A stretch of DNA of 64,000 nucleotides from Triglochin maritima (lineage: Eukaryota; Streptophyta; Magnoliopsida; Alismatales; Juncaginaceae). Shown one piece after another: positions 1 to 12,729 of this stretch. The notes beneath the pieces are model-generated. The model was not told where the DNA came from. It saw only the letters and a list, made by a program, of their open reading frames with translations, and ran no database searches. A program made the position numbers and the translations under genes. The stretch is taken from positions 40,004,201 through 40,068,200 of the forward strand of contig OY821774.1 in NCBI GenBank assembly GCA_963682175.1, given 5' to 3'. Positions within the stretch are counted from its first letter, which is position 1; the number at the start of each line of letters is the position of its first letter.

Positions 1-67
1 AATATTTTTTAATTTTTCTTTGGATGTGATTTCTTGATCTTACATTTTGGCCAGTATGTTTAATTAC

Positions 68-836
68 TATCCTACATCACTAGTTTATTACAAAAACACA
101 ATAGTATATTACATAACAATACAATTCTAATACACAAATATATACCATTGTTCAATACACAAGTAAAAAAGTTTATTAAACAACTATATAATCATAATAG
201 ACAAGAATAGCAGCCAATACATTACTTTATATATCATAGCAGCAAATAAAATTATAAACAACAATATGAAATTTATATAGCATATTACACAAGTATAATA
301 CTTTACACAGAAAAATGACTAGTTTAACAACAACTATAGGAAATGTAAAAAACAAAAGCATATTACATGGAAATTATATATTACATAGAAAAATGTCTAG
401 TTTAAAAACAATTATTTAGCACATGTAGAAATATTTAGCAAGCAAAAACATAGCAAATTTAAATATTATCCTACATCACTAGTTTATTACAAACCCATAA
501 TAAAATATTACATAACAATACAATTCTAATACACAAATACCCTTGCTCAATACACAAGCAAAAAAGTTTATTAAACAACTATATAATCATAATACACAAG
601 AATAGCATCAAATACATTACCTTATATATCATAACAGAAGTATGAAATTTATATAGCCTATTACACAACTATAATAATTTATATAGAAAAATGACTAGTT
701 TAACAACAACTATAGCAAAATATAAAAAACAAAAGCATATTACATGGAAATTATATAGCCTATCACACAGAAAAATGTTAGTTTTAAAACAATTATTGCA
801 CATGTAGAAATATTTAGCAAGCAAAAAAGAATAACA
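68..836. repeat. Tandem duplication of an about 400-bp AT-rich unit
   Basis: Copy 1 (about 68-455) and copy 2 (about 467-836) align along their length. Both start with TATCCTACATCACTAG and end near ATATTTAGCAAGCAAAAA. They differ by scattered substitutions and short indels, so the duplication is not recent. No coding potential or element termini were seen in either copy. Confidence 0.85.
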
Positions 837-2748
837 AACTGCTGCCAAGAGGATGAGATGAAATCTTTTTTCTCTCAATTTTGGTTTTCTTTGTTTTCTG
901 CAAAAAAAACTTCATAGTTAGGGAAGAGAATGATAATTTAATCATGAGCCATTGTTTGTGAAAAAAATTATAAACCTTCATAGAGGAAGAACTTTTCATT
1001 TTCAAAGCTTTTGTGCTCTTTTTTTATTCAGTTTCTCCTGCAAAACAACACAATGTATAAGCAGTTATTGTAATACAAGACTGGTTACAACCTGTTTTTG
1101 CTGAAATAATTGAAGCAGTAGAAACAAATGATAGGGAATACTAGTTTGGTTGGAATAGTGCACCCAAAACATGTAGATGAAAATGGTACATTCCAAAATC
1201 ATATTAAAGAACTACTCAAAAATATGGAAAATTTGTATGTTCGATCAACATTGTCAGCAACCCACCTAAACCCCATGATTCTTACTCATTATTGTTTTAA
1301 AATAAATACATATGCTACATGCGAGTGTTTGTCAACCAATTTATTAAATACTAGCTAAACATGATTTGAGCTCAATATCACTATATCAAATAGGAAACAA
1401 GTCCACCTTTGAAGAACTGAAGTCATCACTGAAAGCTTATGTTAGTTTGAATGCAGAGCATGGAGGTCAAGTGGATTATCAAGATACTGATTCTGATTCA
1501 GTATGTTTTTTTGTTTTAGACTCTTTGCTCACAGTTTACAAAGTAGTTATGCAATTTATCTTGAATATTCTTCTTTCTTAGGTTGGAATAAGCACGAGTA
1601 GTATACTTAAACTAAACCTATGAACCAAAGCTATAACAATGAGAACCACAAACTCAAATCCTCAAAACTTCAAACTGTAAACTCATGTAAAATAAAATGA
1701 ACCAAACAAATATTAATTGGATATTAATTTAGGCAGCAAGTTGGCAACACATCTAAACATTAATGTCAAACATTGATGTCAATTTCATTGATGGACTCTG
1801 TAGAAAGAATGAAAAGATTTATATTGATCAATTTGGTAAACATTGATGTCGATTTCAACTCTTCATGTAAATTAATAAACCTTATCATCATAAATTTATC
1901 ACTTAAATTCATTTGGTAGCCTTGTGATTGGAAGTATTTTATTTTGTTGGTGAAGTGTGTGAATCTAATCTTTCATAATCTTTAGGAAATGATACTCGAT
2001 CTTAAACATTGATGTTCTGATTAGAATAGTGTTACTTAAAAGTCTAGAAGTGAATAAATACCCTTCGGAGATTCCATTTTCAACAAGAAGTCATGTTTGG
2101 TAAAATAAACCAAATCATAACAGACACCAAATCCACCACAATGAGCAACACAAATTGGTAACACAAATGTCTTAATGTATTGTAGTAATGAGCAACACAG
2201 ATTGGTAACCATTACAACCAAAACTTTCAAACATAGAATCAAATCAACATATCACCAAACTCGAACAACTAACCAAACAATAATCAAAACACGATCCAAA
2301 CCCTAACCCCAAAACACAGTAAAAGGAGACTTACATTGACAACAATGTCGTGAAGGCAAGAATCAGAGGGCAGTGACGTCGGAAATGATGACGAGTCCGA
2401 GGCAACGGAGGACCAACGAGCTAAGGAGGAGATCATCGGAGCGGTATGAGACAGATGCTGACGACATGGGAATCGAAGACTGGAGTGGGCAGCGACGTAG
2501 CAACGGGAGTGAGCAACTGGAGTATTGGTGGCCAAAGTATAGGAGGTTGGAGTAGGCGGCGACGAAGAAAAAGGGGAAAAGAGTGGAGTGGGCTGGAGTA
2601 TTTGTGTTGTGTGGGATTTTACCGTAATACCATTTATTTGTGTAAATTGTATGTTGGATAAATCAACCCTTGGATCTAGATCTAAGGGAGGAAAAGATGA
2701 GATCTCATTTTATTATATGAGACTTGGTCTCATTGTAATATTTTTGTG
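837..2748. other. Intergenic stretch, no recognised gene
   Basis: AT-rich sequence. Two short plus-strand open frames (1128-1358 and 1366-1581) look mildly protein-like, the second with an acidic DTDSDS end, but match no family I know. They could be exons of an unrecognised gene or transposon debris. A low-complexity open frame on each strand at 2284-2555 is Ser/Arg-rich and unconvincing. Confidence 0.5.
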
Positions 2749-2750
2749 TT

Positions 2751-2816
<66 letters not shown>
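2749..2816. repeat. (TA)n microsatellite
   Basis: About 34 uninterrupted TA dinucleotides. Confidence 0.97.
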
Positions 2817-2819
<3 letters not shown>

Positions 2820-4283
2820 GTAAAACTAGGATATTACAGGTAGAGTGGTACTTAACAGGGACTGACAGAGGATTAGGGGTGCAAACGGATACATACTATT
2901 CGTGGAGATACAATGAATATGCGTAGAAATATGCACTTCTTATATATTTCTAGAAGTAGAATAAGATTTCTCTCTTTGTTTTTTCTTATTATTATATTTT
3001 TCCGTTTAAAACTGAGAAGGGAGTGTGAGGAATTTTCAAAGCTTTCTATGTATTTGCTATTCCAATACCTATACACGACCTATTTACTTGTCATGCAATA
3101 ATGGTAGTGATCATCTATATTGGTCAAGTGGTGGAAAATTAAAGAAAGAATACCTGGGTTTCTTTATGGGATGTCAATCCTCCCCTTTTTTGCTTCGACA
3201 TTTTCATAATTTATTTGAACAATGAACATGTTGGTTGTGCATGTGGTCATCCAATTTTGGTGTTATTTTGGTTTAGCAATGATACGGGGATCAAATGTCA
3301 GGGTAACAAAAGAGTACGCAAATGCACCACATACAATATATTAGTACGTAAGGGCACTGAAACAATACAAAATTACATAGAAAGCCAAGGTCCAATAAAC
3401 ATTTTTCCGAAGCAAAACCCCTAAAAATCTTAACTTTGAAAGGCAACCTCATGTCGATAGCTAGGCACGTATAAAACTCCATGTTTAGAATCCAAATTTC
3501 AAGAAGTACCAATGTTAATTTGTTAACTGCGTGCCTATATCGAATCAGCCAACCACCAGAAGTTCTTTTGGACCGATTGTCCACTCTTCTAGCCTAAAAC
3601 ATGAAGTTGAAGGCGCTCCAAATGCTATCTCCTCAAATTGGATCAATATACAAGCAATCAACATAAAGAGTATGCACAACACCGGATTATACATGGAAAC
3701 CCTTGCAGGGAACACTACAACGGTGGAGACGATGAAACTTTACAATGGAGAACAGTTTGAGTACAAAGATAGTGGAATCAGAGAATGCTAGTTGGATGGT
3801 GAAACCTCCAACGATAAGATTTTCCGTAAAACCTAAAACCTGAAGATTTGGTGGTGACAAAACCTACCTCTTCCAATGGTAGCTTCTCTTAAGCAGGTCT
3901 CTTAGGGTACTAAACGCTACAAGAGTATTATTTATAAGAGAGATTTAAGACAAGCCTCTCTACGAAACAATGCCCAAAGTTTCTTTGAACTAAATATGCT
4001 CAGACTCACTAATGGTCGACCGATATAGCACCGATCGACTGGTATTCAGGAATCTTACAAGTGAACAACGTTTGATCTCCAAATGTAGACTGGTATAAGC
4101 CAAAGTCGTCGAACAATGTTTGCTAAAAAATGCTCAGAATTAAAAAAAAACCGTGAATTTGTTGAGTTAAAATAGAAACCCTTGAAGTTGTCACCAACGT
4201 TGGTATAGTCCCTAAAGTCGTCGACGTTGGTACTAGCGTTGGAATGGTCCCCAAAGTCGCTCCACATCAGGATCAATAATGAT
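2817..4283. other. Intergenic stretch, no recognised gene
   Basis: No conserved protein or RNA signature seen. Short open frames on both strands lack recognisable domains. The sequence on either side of the LTR at 4289 reads as one interrupted target, so it predates that insertion. Confidence 0.45.
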
Positions 4284-4288
4284 GTTTG

Positions 4289-5262
4289 TGTTGAAAATTG
4301 GTTCATATTTGTTAAGGAAGCAAATCCAGGAAGATTCGGTCGACCGGATTGGATCCGGTCGACCGACGCACAACCCAGGAAATTTCGGCGAAGACGGGTC
4401 GGTCTACCGAATTGGATTCGGTCCACCGAACCGAGGATTCCAGGCACTTCGTGTGCAGCTGGGATCGGATGACCGAATTGGATTCGGTCTACCGTCAGAG
4501 GGTAACAAGCACTTCGGAACAACGAGTTCGGTAAACCGTTGGGGAGATTTTTGGTGTTCCGAGAATCTGGAAAGTGCCTGTCCAATTTGGAACGGTTCAC
4601 CGAGGGGTTCTCGGTCAACCGAAGGGTTGTTGAAGAATTCGTTAGTTCGTGGAAGAATCGTTCTCGCGGTCCACCGAGTTGCGTGAGAATCTTTCCCTCG
4701 GTCAACCGAGAAGGATTCGGTTAACCGAATCAGCACAGGAATCGTTCCTGTTGAAGCACGCACGGTTAACCAAACGAGCATCGGTTAACCGTGTCCCCAT
4801 GAATAGTTCTGTTCGGTTTTGCTTAATTGTAGCTCGGTTTTTTGAGTCTATAAAAGGGCTTGTTTGCTCTTCAATGTAATACGCGAAAATATCAATAGTT
4901 TTCCTTCATTGTGAGTTGAGAGATTAAGGCTAGAGATAGATCTAGAGTGCTTTGGGAGACATATTGCTTCCAATCATTTGTAATCTCGGTTGCTTCTCTT
5001 GTTGGAGAAGTGGAAGAAGGAAAGGTAACCCGCAGGAGACCCCCAAGGACGTAGGCATGTTGCCGAACCTTGTAAATTGCGTGTGTCGTGGTTGTTTCAG
5101 GTGTGCATTTGTGTTTGCTTGTTTATTTCCATCTTATTAGTGTTCTTGTTGCAATTGAGTTTGGGAGAGGGTCAGAAGTTATTATTCCGCAATCAATATT
5201 CTATTATACGTGGTGCGTTTAATCCGTGTCGTGCTAGTGCATCTTAGATCCCCCTCCCAACA
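4289..5262 (+). mobile_element. Solo copia-type LTR with 5-bp target duplication
   Basis: A 974-bp unit begins TGTTGAAAATTGG and ends CTCCCAACA. It is flanked by the direct repeat GTTTG at 4284-4288 and 5263-5267, so it is a complete solo LTR left by LTR-LTR recombination. A TATA box (TCTATAAAAG) lies at 4848-4857. The downstream part has the GGACGTAGGCATGTTGCCG signature common in plant copia LTRs. Upstream of the TATA box (about 4335-4800) is a dense array of CGGTNNACCG palindromes. The terminal TGTTGAAA is shared with the LTR inside the second TraB gene, so they are probably related families. Confidence 0.85.
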
Positions 5263-5267
5263 GTTTG

Positions 5268-5801
5268 GTGGCTCTAAAAGATGTTCCGAAAAGATTTAAA
5301 GGGGCGGAGGAGACGTTCGAGATCGTAAGTGACGGATGATGCCAACGTTTGGAGGCCCCTTCAAGCGGTTAGGGTTTGGGGTGGGAGTTCTCCGTTGAGG
5401 CTGGGTTTGATCCAATGGTTGTTGTTGGAAAATGAATTAGTAGATGGTGGAGATACTTTGGAAAAGGACCATGAATAAAAATATTTTTTAGGAGGACACG
5501 TGTAACAGTGAGATTGGGTAGATGGACCAAAAACTTTTTAATTATGGGGCACTATATATTTGTGTAGATGGCTATCGAAGAACCCTACATTTGGCTTCGT
5601 GTGCTTGCGAGGTATTTTTGGATGGGTGTAGGGGGATTTCATTGAGCTGTACTATATTAATAAGTTGGTGTCTTCATTGTCAATGTCCAGCCAAATAAAA
5701 CTTCAGTCAAAACTCAATGAGATAATCGATCGGCAAAGGAGACAGTGAAAAAAGGAAAAGAAGCAAAAGGCAAAAATTATGTATATAATGTTCATGTTTA
5801 G
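5268..5801. other. Intergenic stretch, nothing recognised
   Basis: About 530 bp between two LTRs, with no convincing open frame or repeat. Confidence 0.4.
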
Positions 5802-8800
5802 TGTGAGATCCTAATCCTAATTGGGTTTTAATTGTTGTTTAGGAGGTGTTTAGGAGGAGATTGGATGGATGGTTGAGATGGAGAAGATTGGAGGGTGAGG
5901 ATGAAGTGATGGAGGGGTTTTGAGGTGAGCTCTCTCTCTCTCTCACTCTCTCGCACGTCTCTCTCATTCTCTCTCACTCTCTTGTACGTCTCTCTCATTC
6001 TCTCTCTCACTCACTCTCGCGTCCCTCTCTCCCTCAGTGTTGTGCTCCAGCAAGAAGTGGTGATCTCCGGCGAGAAGAGGTGGTCGGTACAGGTTAGTTG
6101 GTGGACATGAGTTGGTTTGAATGCTAAACCCATCTCATTCGCAATTCTTCTTTCTCTCTCTGAAATCTGTCTCTCTCAGTGTTGTGGTTGGAGAGGTGAT
6201 CGACGAAGGTGAAGGTGTGGTCGTGGATCGACGAGGTGCGGTGATCGTTGATCGAGGGAGAAGTTCGTCGGAAATCGTGTTTTTGAGAGAAGTGCTCGTG
6301 GAAGTGCCATCGCGGTTCTTCGAAGGTTTCTTCAAACTTTCACGGTATGTCAAACTTGTAGTTGTAGCTCACTTATATTGTGTGAGTATTTGGAAGTTAA
6401 CGATAGGCCACATGGCTCGTCGCAGGTAAACGTGCAGCATTTTTACTGCTAGATCGGTCGACCGGTTGGTGCAACGGTCGACCATTCCAACTGATGTTTT
6501 GGGATTTTGCCTTACACCGGTCGAACGATGCCTTTGGGCGGTCTACCGGTGGTGTGTTAGAGGCAGGCTCTGGTTGTTTTTGGTCGAACGGGCCCCTTTT
6601 GCCGTTCGACCGTGTGCACTGTTGTAGGTTGGTTGGGGGCGTTGACCATCTAAACGGTCGACCGCTTGTTGACTCGTCCGACCGACGACTTAAGTTAACT
6701 TATTGTTTGGTTCGAGCGATGGTGGTTCGGTCGACCGGTGTTGATTGGATGCGATGGAGGATTTTACTGGTGTTTTTCAGTCGACCGAGAGTGCTCGGGG
6801 CTTCGACCGGTTGGTCTTGTTGAGCGATGGGAATTTTCACTAGTGGTTTCCGGTCAAACGGGTCCCCTTTGTCGTTCGACTGATTAGTCGTTGTGTTCTT
6901 TGAACCTTGGAGGTGACCTTCTAAACGGTCGACCGGTCCCTGACTTTGGTTCGACCGACGTGTGTTGTTGGTGAGAGATGTTTGACCGATGGAGTGTCGG
7001 TCGAGGAATTTGCCTGGTTTTGGTGAGAGTCGGTCGACCGGGACTCTTGGTTCGGTCGACCGATATTGGGTCCTGAATGCAAGAGAGAGGGAGCCGAATG
7101 TAAAACCAAAAGATCAATGAGCAAATGAAGAAACTTCACACCATCATGAGGAGTATTTTGGCAATTGGATTCGGGTCGCACCCTGCACAACCGATTATAG
7201 TATTTTGGCAATTGGATTTTGGCAATAGGAGTATTCCTGGATGAAGAAAGCCATCCAGGAAAGCCCACACAAAATCCAGACCAGATCCAAACCCTATAGA
7301 CCTCCAATTGGCAGTCTGGGACCGCTGATTGGCGGTCTGGGTTGCTCTGGATCCGATGTGGTTTAGTCGGGTCATGTATAATTGTGTGTTATGTCTATTT
7401 TTGGTATCTTAGTCCCATACCGGGGGATTGTCCCTGATTACTTTTTTCTTTTACTATAAATAGAACTTCTCAACTTCCCTTGTATTCTATACATGCTTGG
7501 TGGCCACGCTCTCTACTTGAAGTGAGACTTGGAGCAAAATCTCAAGTAGGGAGAGACTACTTGTATTGTGAGTTTGAAATTAATAAAGTTTTCCTTTGGT
7601 TATGTTGCTTCTTTCTTAGTTTAATTTCCTTTCATATATCTTGCATGCTTCTTTAGTTTTATGTCCTTTCAATTAGCTTATTTAATATTTCTTGTTTGCT
7701 TAGTTTAATTTCCTTTCAGTAGAATGTTTCATTTTGTTAATGTAGGTTGTAGTGTAATGATTAGTGAGTAGTTTCATCCCCATTTGGGGGGTGGAGAAAA
7801 ATGTGATGTGATTATGTGATGTATTAGATGTGTGTTATCCTACTACCTTGAGCCTTACATGATTTCCATAACCATCTAATGGGATTTCACTCTTTTCTTT
7901 CATATGCTAATGCTCTTGAATGAAGCTTAGCATATGCTTAGATCAGTGGACCTATTTTATGGGGAATGATGAGGTGAGGATATTGATGAAATTGATAAAG
8001 GAAACATGACTTGTAGTTGCATGTACTCTTGTTGCCCTTACCTTGGTTAATGTCTTGTATGTTTTAATGATTGTGTAAATCTTATTTCATGTGGAGGCAT
8101 AGTGGGGTTTGGTCTTTATACATGAGTTCATTTAGCTTCATTCCAATTATTGTCTTGTATGTTTTAATGATAACGTGTTATCTTATTTCATGTGGAGGCA
8201 AAGTTGAATTTAGTTTTATGATTTTCATGCACTACATGTTGTGATGAGCACAAGTGAACACACACACATACACATATTGTTGTATTCACATTCTTTCTCT
8301 ACCCCCCTATGGGGTTTAGTTTTATTGCTGATTTTTCAATTTTTTGCATTTTAGTGTAGTTTCGATCATAACTCATTTCTCTCATTTCTTTCCACTCACC
8401 TTCGAACTAACCATAGTCGACACACCACCCTGTTGATCGACCCGTATTTGTCACCGCTTCAACGCGGTCGTGCAATTGCGGTTATTATAAAACGTTCAAT
8501 CACCCAACCTTGTTTTATGCTTTTCTTTGTGGATAGAATTGCATGCTAGAGTGTTTTTGTTTCATGCATTTGTAGAGTTTGGCATATGGGGTTTCCTTCT
8601 GGAAACTCAGGCATTGTTGCATGTTTACCTTTCAGACCGTGATCAGCGTTAGGGGGTGGTGACCGAGGAGAGGAGCGCTGCTACCAGATCCTACTTTCTC
8701 TCATTTTGAGGTCGGAGTGATTACTTGTATATTGTGTTTAGCCTTTTGATTTAATCACACTTTTTGAAATACTCGGATATATATACATTATATATGTTGG

Positions 8801-8804
8801 TGCA
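5802..8804 (+). mobile_element. Gypsy (chromovirus-like) LTR, family A copy 1, interrupted
   Basis: Starts TGTGAGATCCTAATCC, matching the start of the LTR after the gypsy pol at 29497 (TGTAATATCCTAACC). It ends near GTTGGTGCA at 8804, as that LTR does at 31281. Shared blocks are the CT-rich leader (5930-6040), the CGGTCGACCG-type array (about 6450-7060), and the block starting GTTTGGCATAYGGGGTTTCC (8578 onward). About 1.4 kb of LTR family B is inserted at about 7071-8502. I see no matching flanking duplication, so whether it is solo or part of a longer element is open. Confidence 0.75.
7071..8502 (+). mobile_element. LTR family B, copy 1 (5'-truncated), inserted in the gypsy LTR
   Basis: Homologous to the complete family B copy at 20332-21595, starting from CCTGAATGCAAGA, so the first part of the unit is missing. 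It keeps the TATA box CTATAAATAG (7454-7463), the CCACCCC-type block, and the GACCCGTATTTG...CGCTTCAACGCGG end block. It finishes AAAACGTTCAATCA. No coding region. The insertion splits gypsy LTR family A. Confidence 0.75.
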
Positions 8805-9303
8805 CTCTTTTCTTTGTATTTTGCATAATATCCTCTGGTTGTTTGTGTGTTATAAAATTTAAAATTCTTCCACTGTTTGAGGATATTACATTTAGTACTA
8901 GTATTAGATGTAAAACTTTAAGTATAACATAAATCGAGTTGTGCACACCAAACATAAAATTAAGTATTCATGTTCTTAATTTCTCCACCACCAGCACCCT
9001 GTTCGGTATTCAAGTCCTTGAGATATGGTTTGCCACCATTGTCACTATTTTTTTTCAATGATAGAACGTTATTCAAAATCGTTCTTTTGGAGAACACCAT
9101 TGATGTTATTTGGAAAAAACCCAATAGATCGATAAAAAACTTAGTATTGTCTGAATAGAAATACGAATCACTAGATCGAAGGTGGACACGTTCTAATGCA
9201 CGTCTTTATATGCACAGAGATGACCACCCATTTAAAGGTGGGTACATGAATGAGAGAACACAATAGATAAATCATAAAAGATAGATACTATGACAATAGA
9301 TCT
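8805..9303. other. Intergenic stretch, nothing recognised
   Basis: AT-rich, with no open frame of recognisable family. Confidence 0.4.
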
Positions 9304-10040
9304 TCTACTAGAAATATAGGTTTCACTGACGGAAACACATCTGTCGGCTAAACATCCGTCGGTTTGCAGTTACATACACTGACGGATGGCGACGTCCATC
9401 GGTGTACATATCCACAAATGGATAATGTCGATACCGCTGATGGAATGGAGCCGTCAGACGAAGTTTTCGTAGTATTCGTCATACCAGAAACATACACAGA
9501 CAGATAGGTCTGCCGATGTGGATTTCGAATAAGCGGGGAAATGAAATTTTTCGCTGAAAAACATACTATGGCGGATGTGTTAACCTTCACCGACAGATAT
9601 ATAGGTGTTGATGACTTACTCAAATCATCTGACGGATAGCATCCGTCAGTGAAGAGTTCAAATCCATTGTTGAATGAATTTTTCCCCGGAAATACAAACA
9701 CCGACGGCTAGGAAACCGACACCGACGGATGTAATTGTCAATCATTGTTACCGACAATGACGGATAGGTCTGTCAGTGTCTAGCACCGACGGAACATTTG
9801 TCAGTGTTACACCGTTGGTGTTCTCCGATACGATGAAAGTAGGTGAAAAAAAATTGCGAGAATTTTTACGCCAAAAGTAACACAGACGGGCTCTATCTGT
9901 CGGTACATTCTTCGGAATAGATATACACTGACGCATGTAACACCGATAGAGCCATATCCGTCGGCGATGAACTACACCGGCGGATAGTGATATGGACCAA
10001 CAGATAGCTACCGTCGGTGAATCCCTGTATTGCTATAGTG
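9304..10040. mobile_element. Non-autonomous CACTA-like element
   Basis: The right end reads CCTGTATTGCTATAGTG, the reverse complement of CACTATAGCAATACAGG. The left end, TCTACTAGAAATATAGG, is a degenerate version. Both subterminal regions and the interior are packed with short direct and inverted copies of TGACGGATG / CATCCGTCGG, as in CACTA subterminal repeats. No transposase is encoded. The left terminus has lost the exact CACTA pentamer, so the call rests on the right end and the repeats. Confidence 0.65.
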
Positions 10041-11230
10041 CTAGATAAGTTGGATGCACAAGTGGGGACATAATGGTTACATTTTGTATTAACTATAGTA
10101 CCTAGAACAACATGGGAATAGCATAGTACATAGGAAAACCTTCAAAATTAACACAATAGCTTCATCAAAAAACTTAAAATAACCTTTTACAAATGGTACA
10201 GTCTAACTTATTTTCTCCTTCGCCTCGTAGACCACGTTAAGCCAGGTTGTAATCCATTTGAGAGCCGGTTGTGCATGTAGAAACATAGGTTAATTAAACT
10301 ACTAAATCTATTAAACTAGAAAGATCAATTGGTAAACCTCCGAGTATTTCACGCAAGCCCAAGATCTTCTTTTGAAATTGTGAATATTGTATGATTCGTA
10401 TTCTTGCATTGGCTGGAATTCTTGCATTACATATATAGGGCTAAACTAGACAATTTCGTGGCAAAGCTCATTGTCTTTGGATCGTGCATGACCAATGATG
10501 TACACCATCACTGAAAGCAATGCCCAATTTGACCGTAATCTACACCAAAAAATAAAATGCAACACGTATCTATTAAGAAGTCTTTATCACGAGGTACGTA
10601 CCTAAATACGAATTAGATAATATTTGTATTCAAAATACCCTAAAATGAACATGAAAATACCTTTAATGTCATCATAAAATCATATTCTTTGAGTGTAATA
10701 AAGATATGTTACAGGTTGTTTGGGCCATAAAACCGAGAACAACAAAATAACTAAGCAATAAATGCAACAAAAAAAACAAGTAGATAGCTACAACGTAAAT
10801 GAAAGGTAAATCCTCAAAAAATGAAAATAGAATGGAGTGATACGAACAACTGCATGATCATTTTGCAAACTGAGGATTAATCACGTCGAGCACGTACAAT
10901 TACCCACGGAAAATTTGAGTTAATATATGGACGACAGAGAAGTACCGGGATGGCATATCACGAACATAAAATTATCCCACTAAATAAACAATGGTGACAA
11001 AGAGGTAAAATTGTTGAAAATACCAACTCATGCATTGGAAAATGCTCCATGGTTCATTACAAATACCTTTTGGGATCATAATTGAGGGGGAGAACTTGAT
11101 GTCTACCTCGTCTAAGCTTAGGTTGGAATCCACTTCTATGGCGTTACTTGGATGTAAGGAAATGTCTCATTTGTTTCGTCAAAAATCGTGAAGAACGTGT
11201 ATTGCCAACAGTCCCCGACCGACATCTACC
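10041..11230. other. Unassigned region
   Basis: No recognised gene. On the minus strand short segments at about 10205-10290 and 10340-10440 read like broken coding exons but match no family I can name. They may be debris of a larger element ending at the GRF-like ORF. Confidence 0.35.
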
Positions 11231-11677
11231 ATGGTTCACATTATTGACGGGGAGCATAACGGGAGTTTTGTGGGTGTGCGCGTGCCTATATGTTCTTGTG
11301 GTTTTCTTGCTAGGAGAGAGGCCCTAGTATCGTCCGCTAACCAGAGCGGATGGGTGTATATGTGCAACGCTCCTCATTTCATGGTGAGGTTCTATTTTTG
11401 TTTCCTATTTACTTTCTCCTCCATTGTGGTTATCGGGTTGATGGTCCTCTTCCACAGACGTCGGGTCGTTGCCGCGTTTTGGTGGAGGAAGACTCTTTGG
11501 CGGTGCTTCTTCATCTCATGCGAACCGAACAAACCTGGGAGACAGAGTCCTGCACCCAAGCTATTGCGAGTCTCCATCTACGATTGGTTTTATGTGATAA
11601 TAGATGTGGTTCATGATAGGAATGTGTGTTCTAGAAGCTTGCTTTTATATGTCTTTTATTATGAATTGAATGTATAA
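11231..11677 (+). CDS. GRF-type zinc-finger-like fragment, hypothetical
   Basis: The frame encodes 148 residues. Residues about 20-50 have the pattern of a plant zf-GRF domain: PICSCGFLARREALVSS, then a spacer and an aromatic-rich VYMCN. The family has Cys-x-Cys-Gly, a Trp or aromatic spacer, then Cys. Expected Asn-Pro-Gly-Arg residues are replaced (ANQSGW), so the match is partial. After about residue 52 the sequence is hydrophobic and unlike the family, and a GT at the end of the domain suggests the real exon stops there. Such small GRF proteins of unknown function are common in plants, often near transposons. No obvious partner gene. Expression and function are unknown. Confidence 0.4.
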   Translation: MVHIIDGEHNGSFVGVRVPICSCGFLARREALVSSANQSGWVYMCNAPHFMVRFYFCFLFTFSSIVVIGLMVLFHRRRVVAAFWWRKTLWRCFFISCEPNKPGRQSPAPKLLRVSIYDWFYVIIDVVHDRNVCSRSLLLYVFYYELNV

Positions 11678-12729
11678 TTTTTTTGTTCCTTCATTAATAA
11701 ATTCGTCTTTTAGAATTGTTAAAGAAGACACTCTTGGTCTTTAATAGTAGAGCTCTGAAAGATAATAGTTTACATAAATCAAAAGTAATTCACAATCCTG
11801 GTGATTAACAAGGGACATTAATTACCAAGATAAGATTGTCATGTTGGTTAAAGAATATTGTAGCTCTACAAGTATTTAACAACATGAGTATATGAAATAG
11901 AAAATATTTTCTTTCATATATTGAATGGACCTAATAAATGAAACAATATGGAATTGTGTTTGTGTTATTAATGTTTTCGTTGTGTCTTTGAATCTTAAGA
12001 TATGAGATATATATCTTTTCACATGAGAAGTGTATAATTTGATTATTATCAAAAGCTGTCATTACGTATAGTGATAAATGTAATAGTTGGTTATGCATGA
12101 CTTGTGTCAAAAAAGATGATATATCAAAGATTATCTTTGCCCCTTGATAAAGCGAAATTATAATGTGCACAATGTAACTTATGTATAGTTACATATTTAT
12201 AATTAGCTTAAGAGATCAAGAAAAGAATATATAATACAAAAATGACACATTTCTACTTTGTATAATATTTCTAATATCATGAGGCGGGGGATAGACAAAA
12301 GTGATATTATTCATATCACTAAATGGATCGTGTTCTGTTCGAGTGAATAAAACATCTTTGTTATTTGGGTAACTATAATGTGTACCGAGATACCACTTAT
12401 AGTTTATGATATTAAGTGTTTCATATCATTGCCAACATAACTTAGTTCCTCCTACAGGTCACACCACAAAACTTGGAAACAAGAAATATAATTTTATATT
12501 TTATGTGATGTATTGAATTTCATATGATATGAAATAATATACATATGGTAAAATATAAAATTAATATGTTGTAATTACAACATGGTTAGAATAATAAATA
12601 AATTTGTTTGAAATATATATATTATGTGGTATAATGTTTTGACATTATATATGATAATATATTACATGATATAATGTGATCCGCAATATTATAACATATA
12701 AATTTGCTAAAACCCCACAACTCAAATTT
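11678..12729. other. AT-rich intergenic stretch, nothing recognised
   Basis: Very AT-rich. No open frame with family resemblance and no element ends identified. Confidence 0.45.

Noticed and set aside
2588..2926. 112-residue ORF through the (TA)n tract
   Set aside because: Long YIYI run from a microsatellite; no protein evidence.
4055..4705. 216-residue ORF on - and overlapping ORFs on + in the palindrome array
   Set aside because: Open frames arise from the CGGTNNACCG repeats. They cross the LTR boundary at 4289 and have no domain.
5263..5280. Primer-binding site after the LTR at 5262 (TTTGGTGGCTC)
   Set aside because: GTTTG is the target duplication matching 4284-4288, so this is flanking DNA of a solo LTR.
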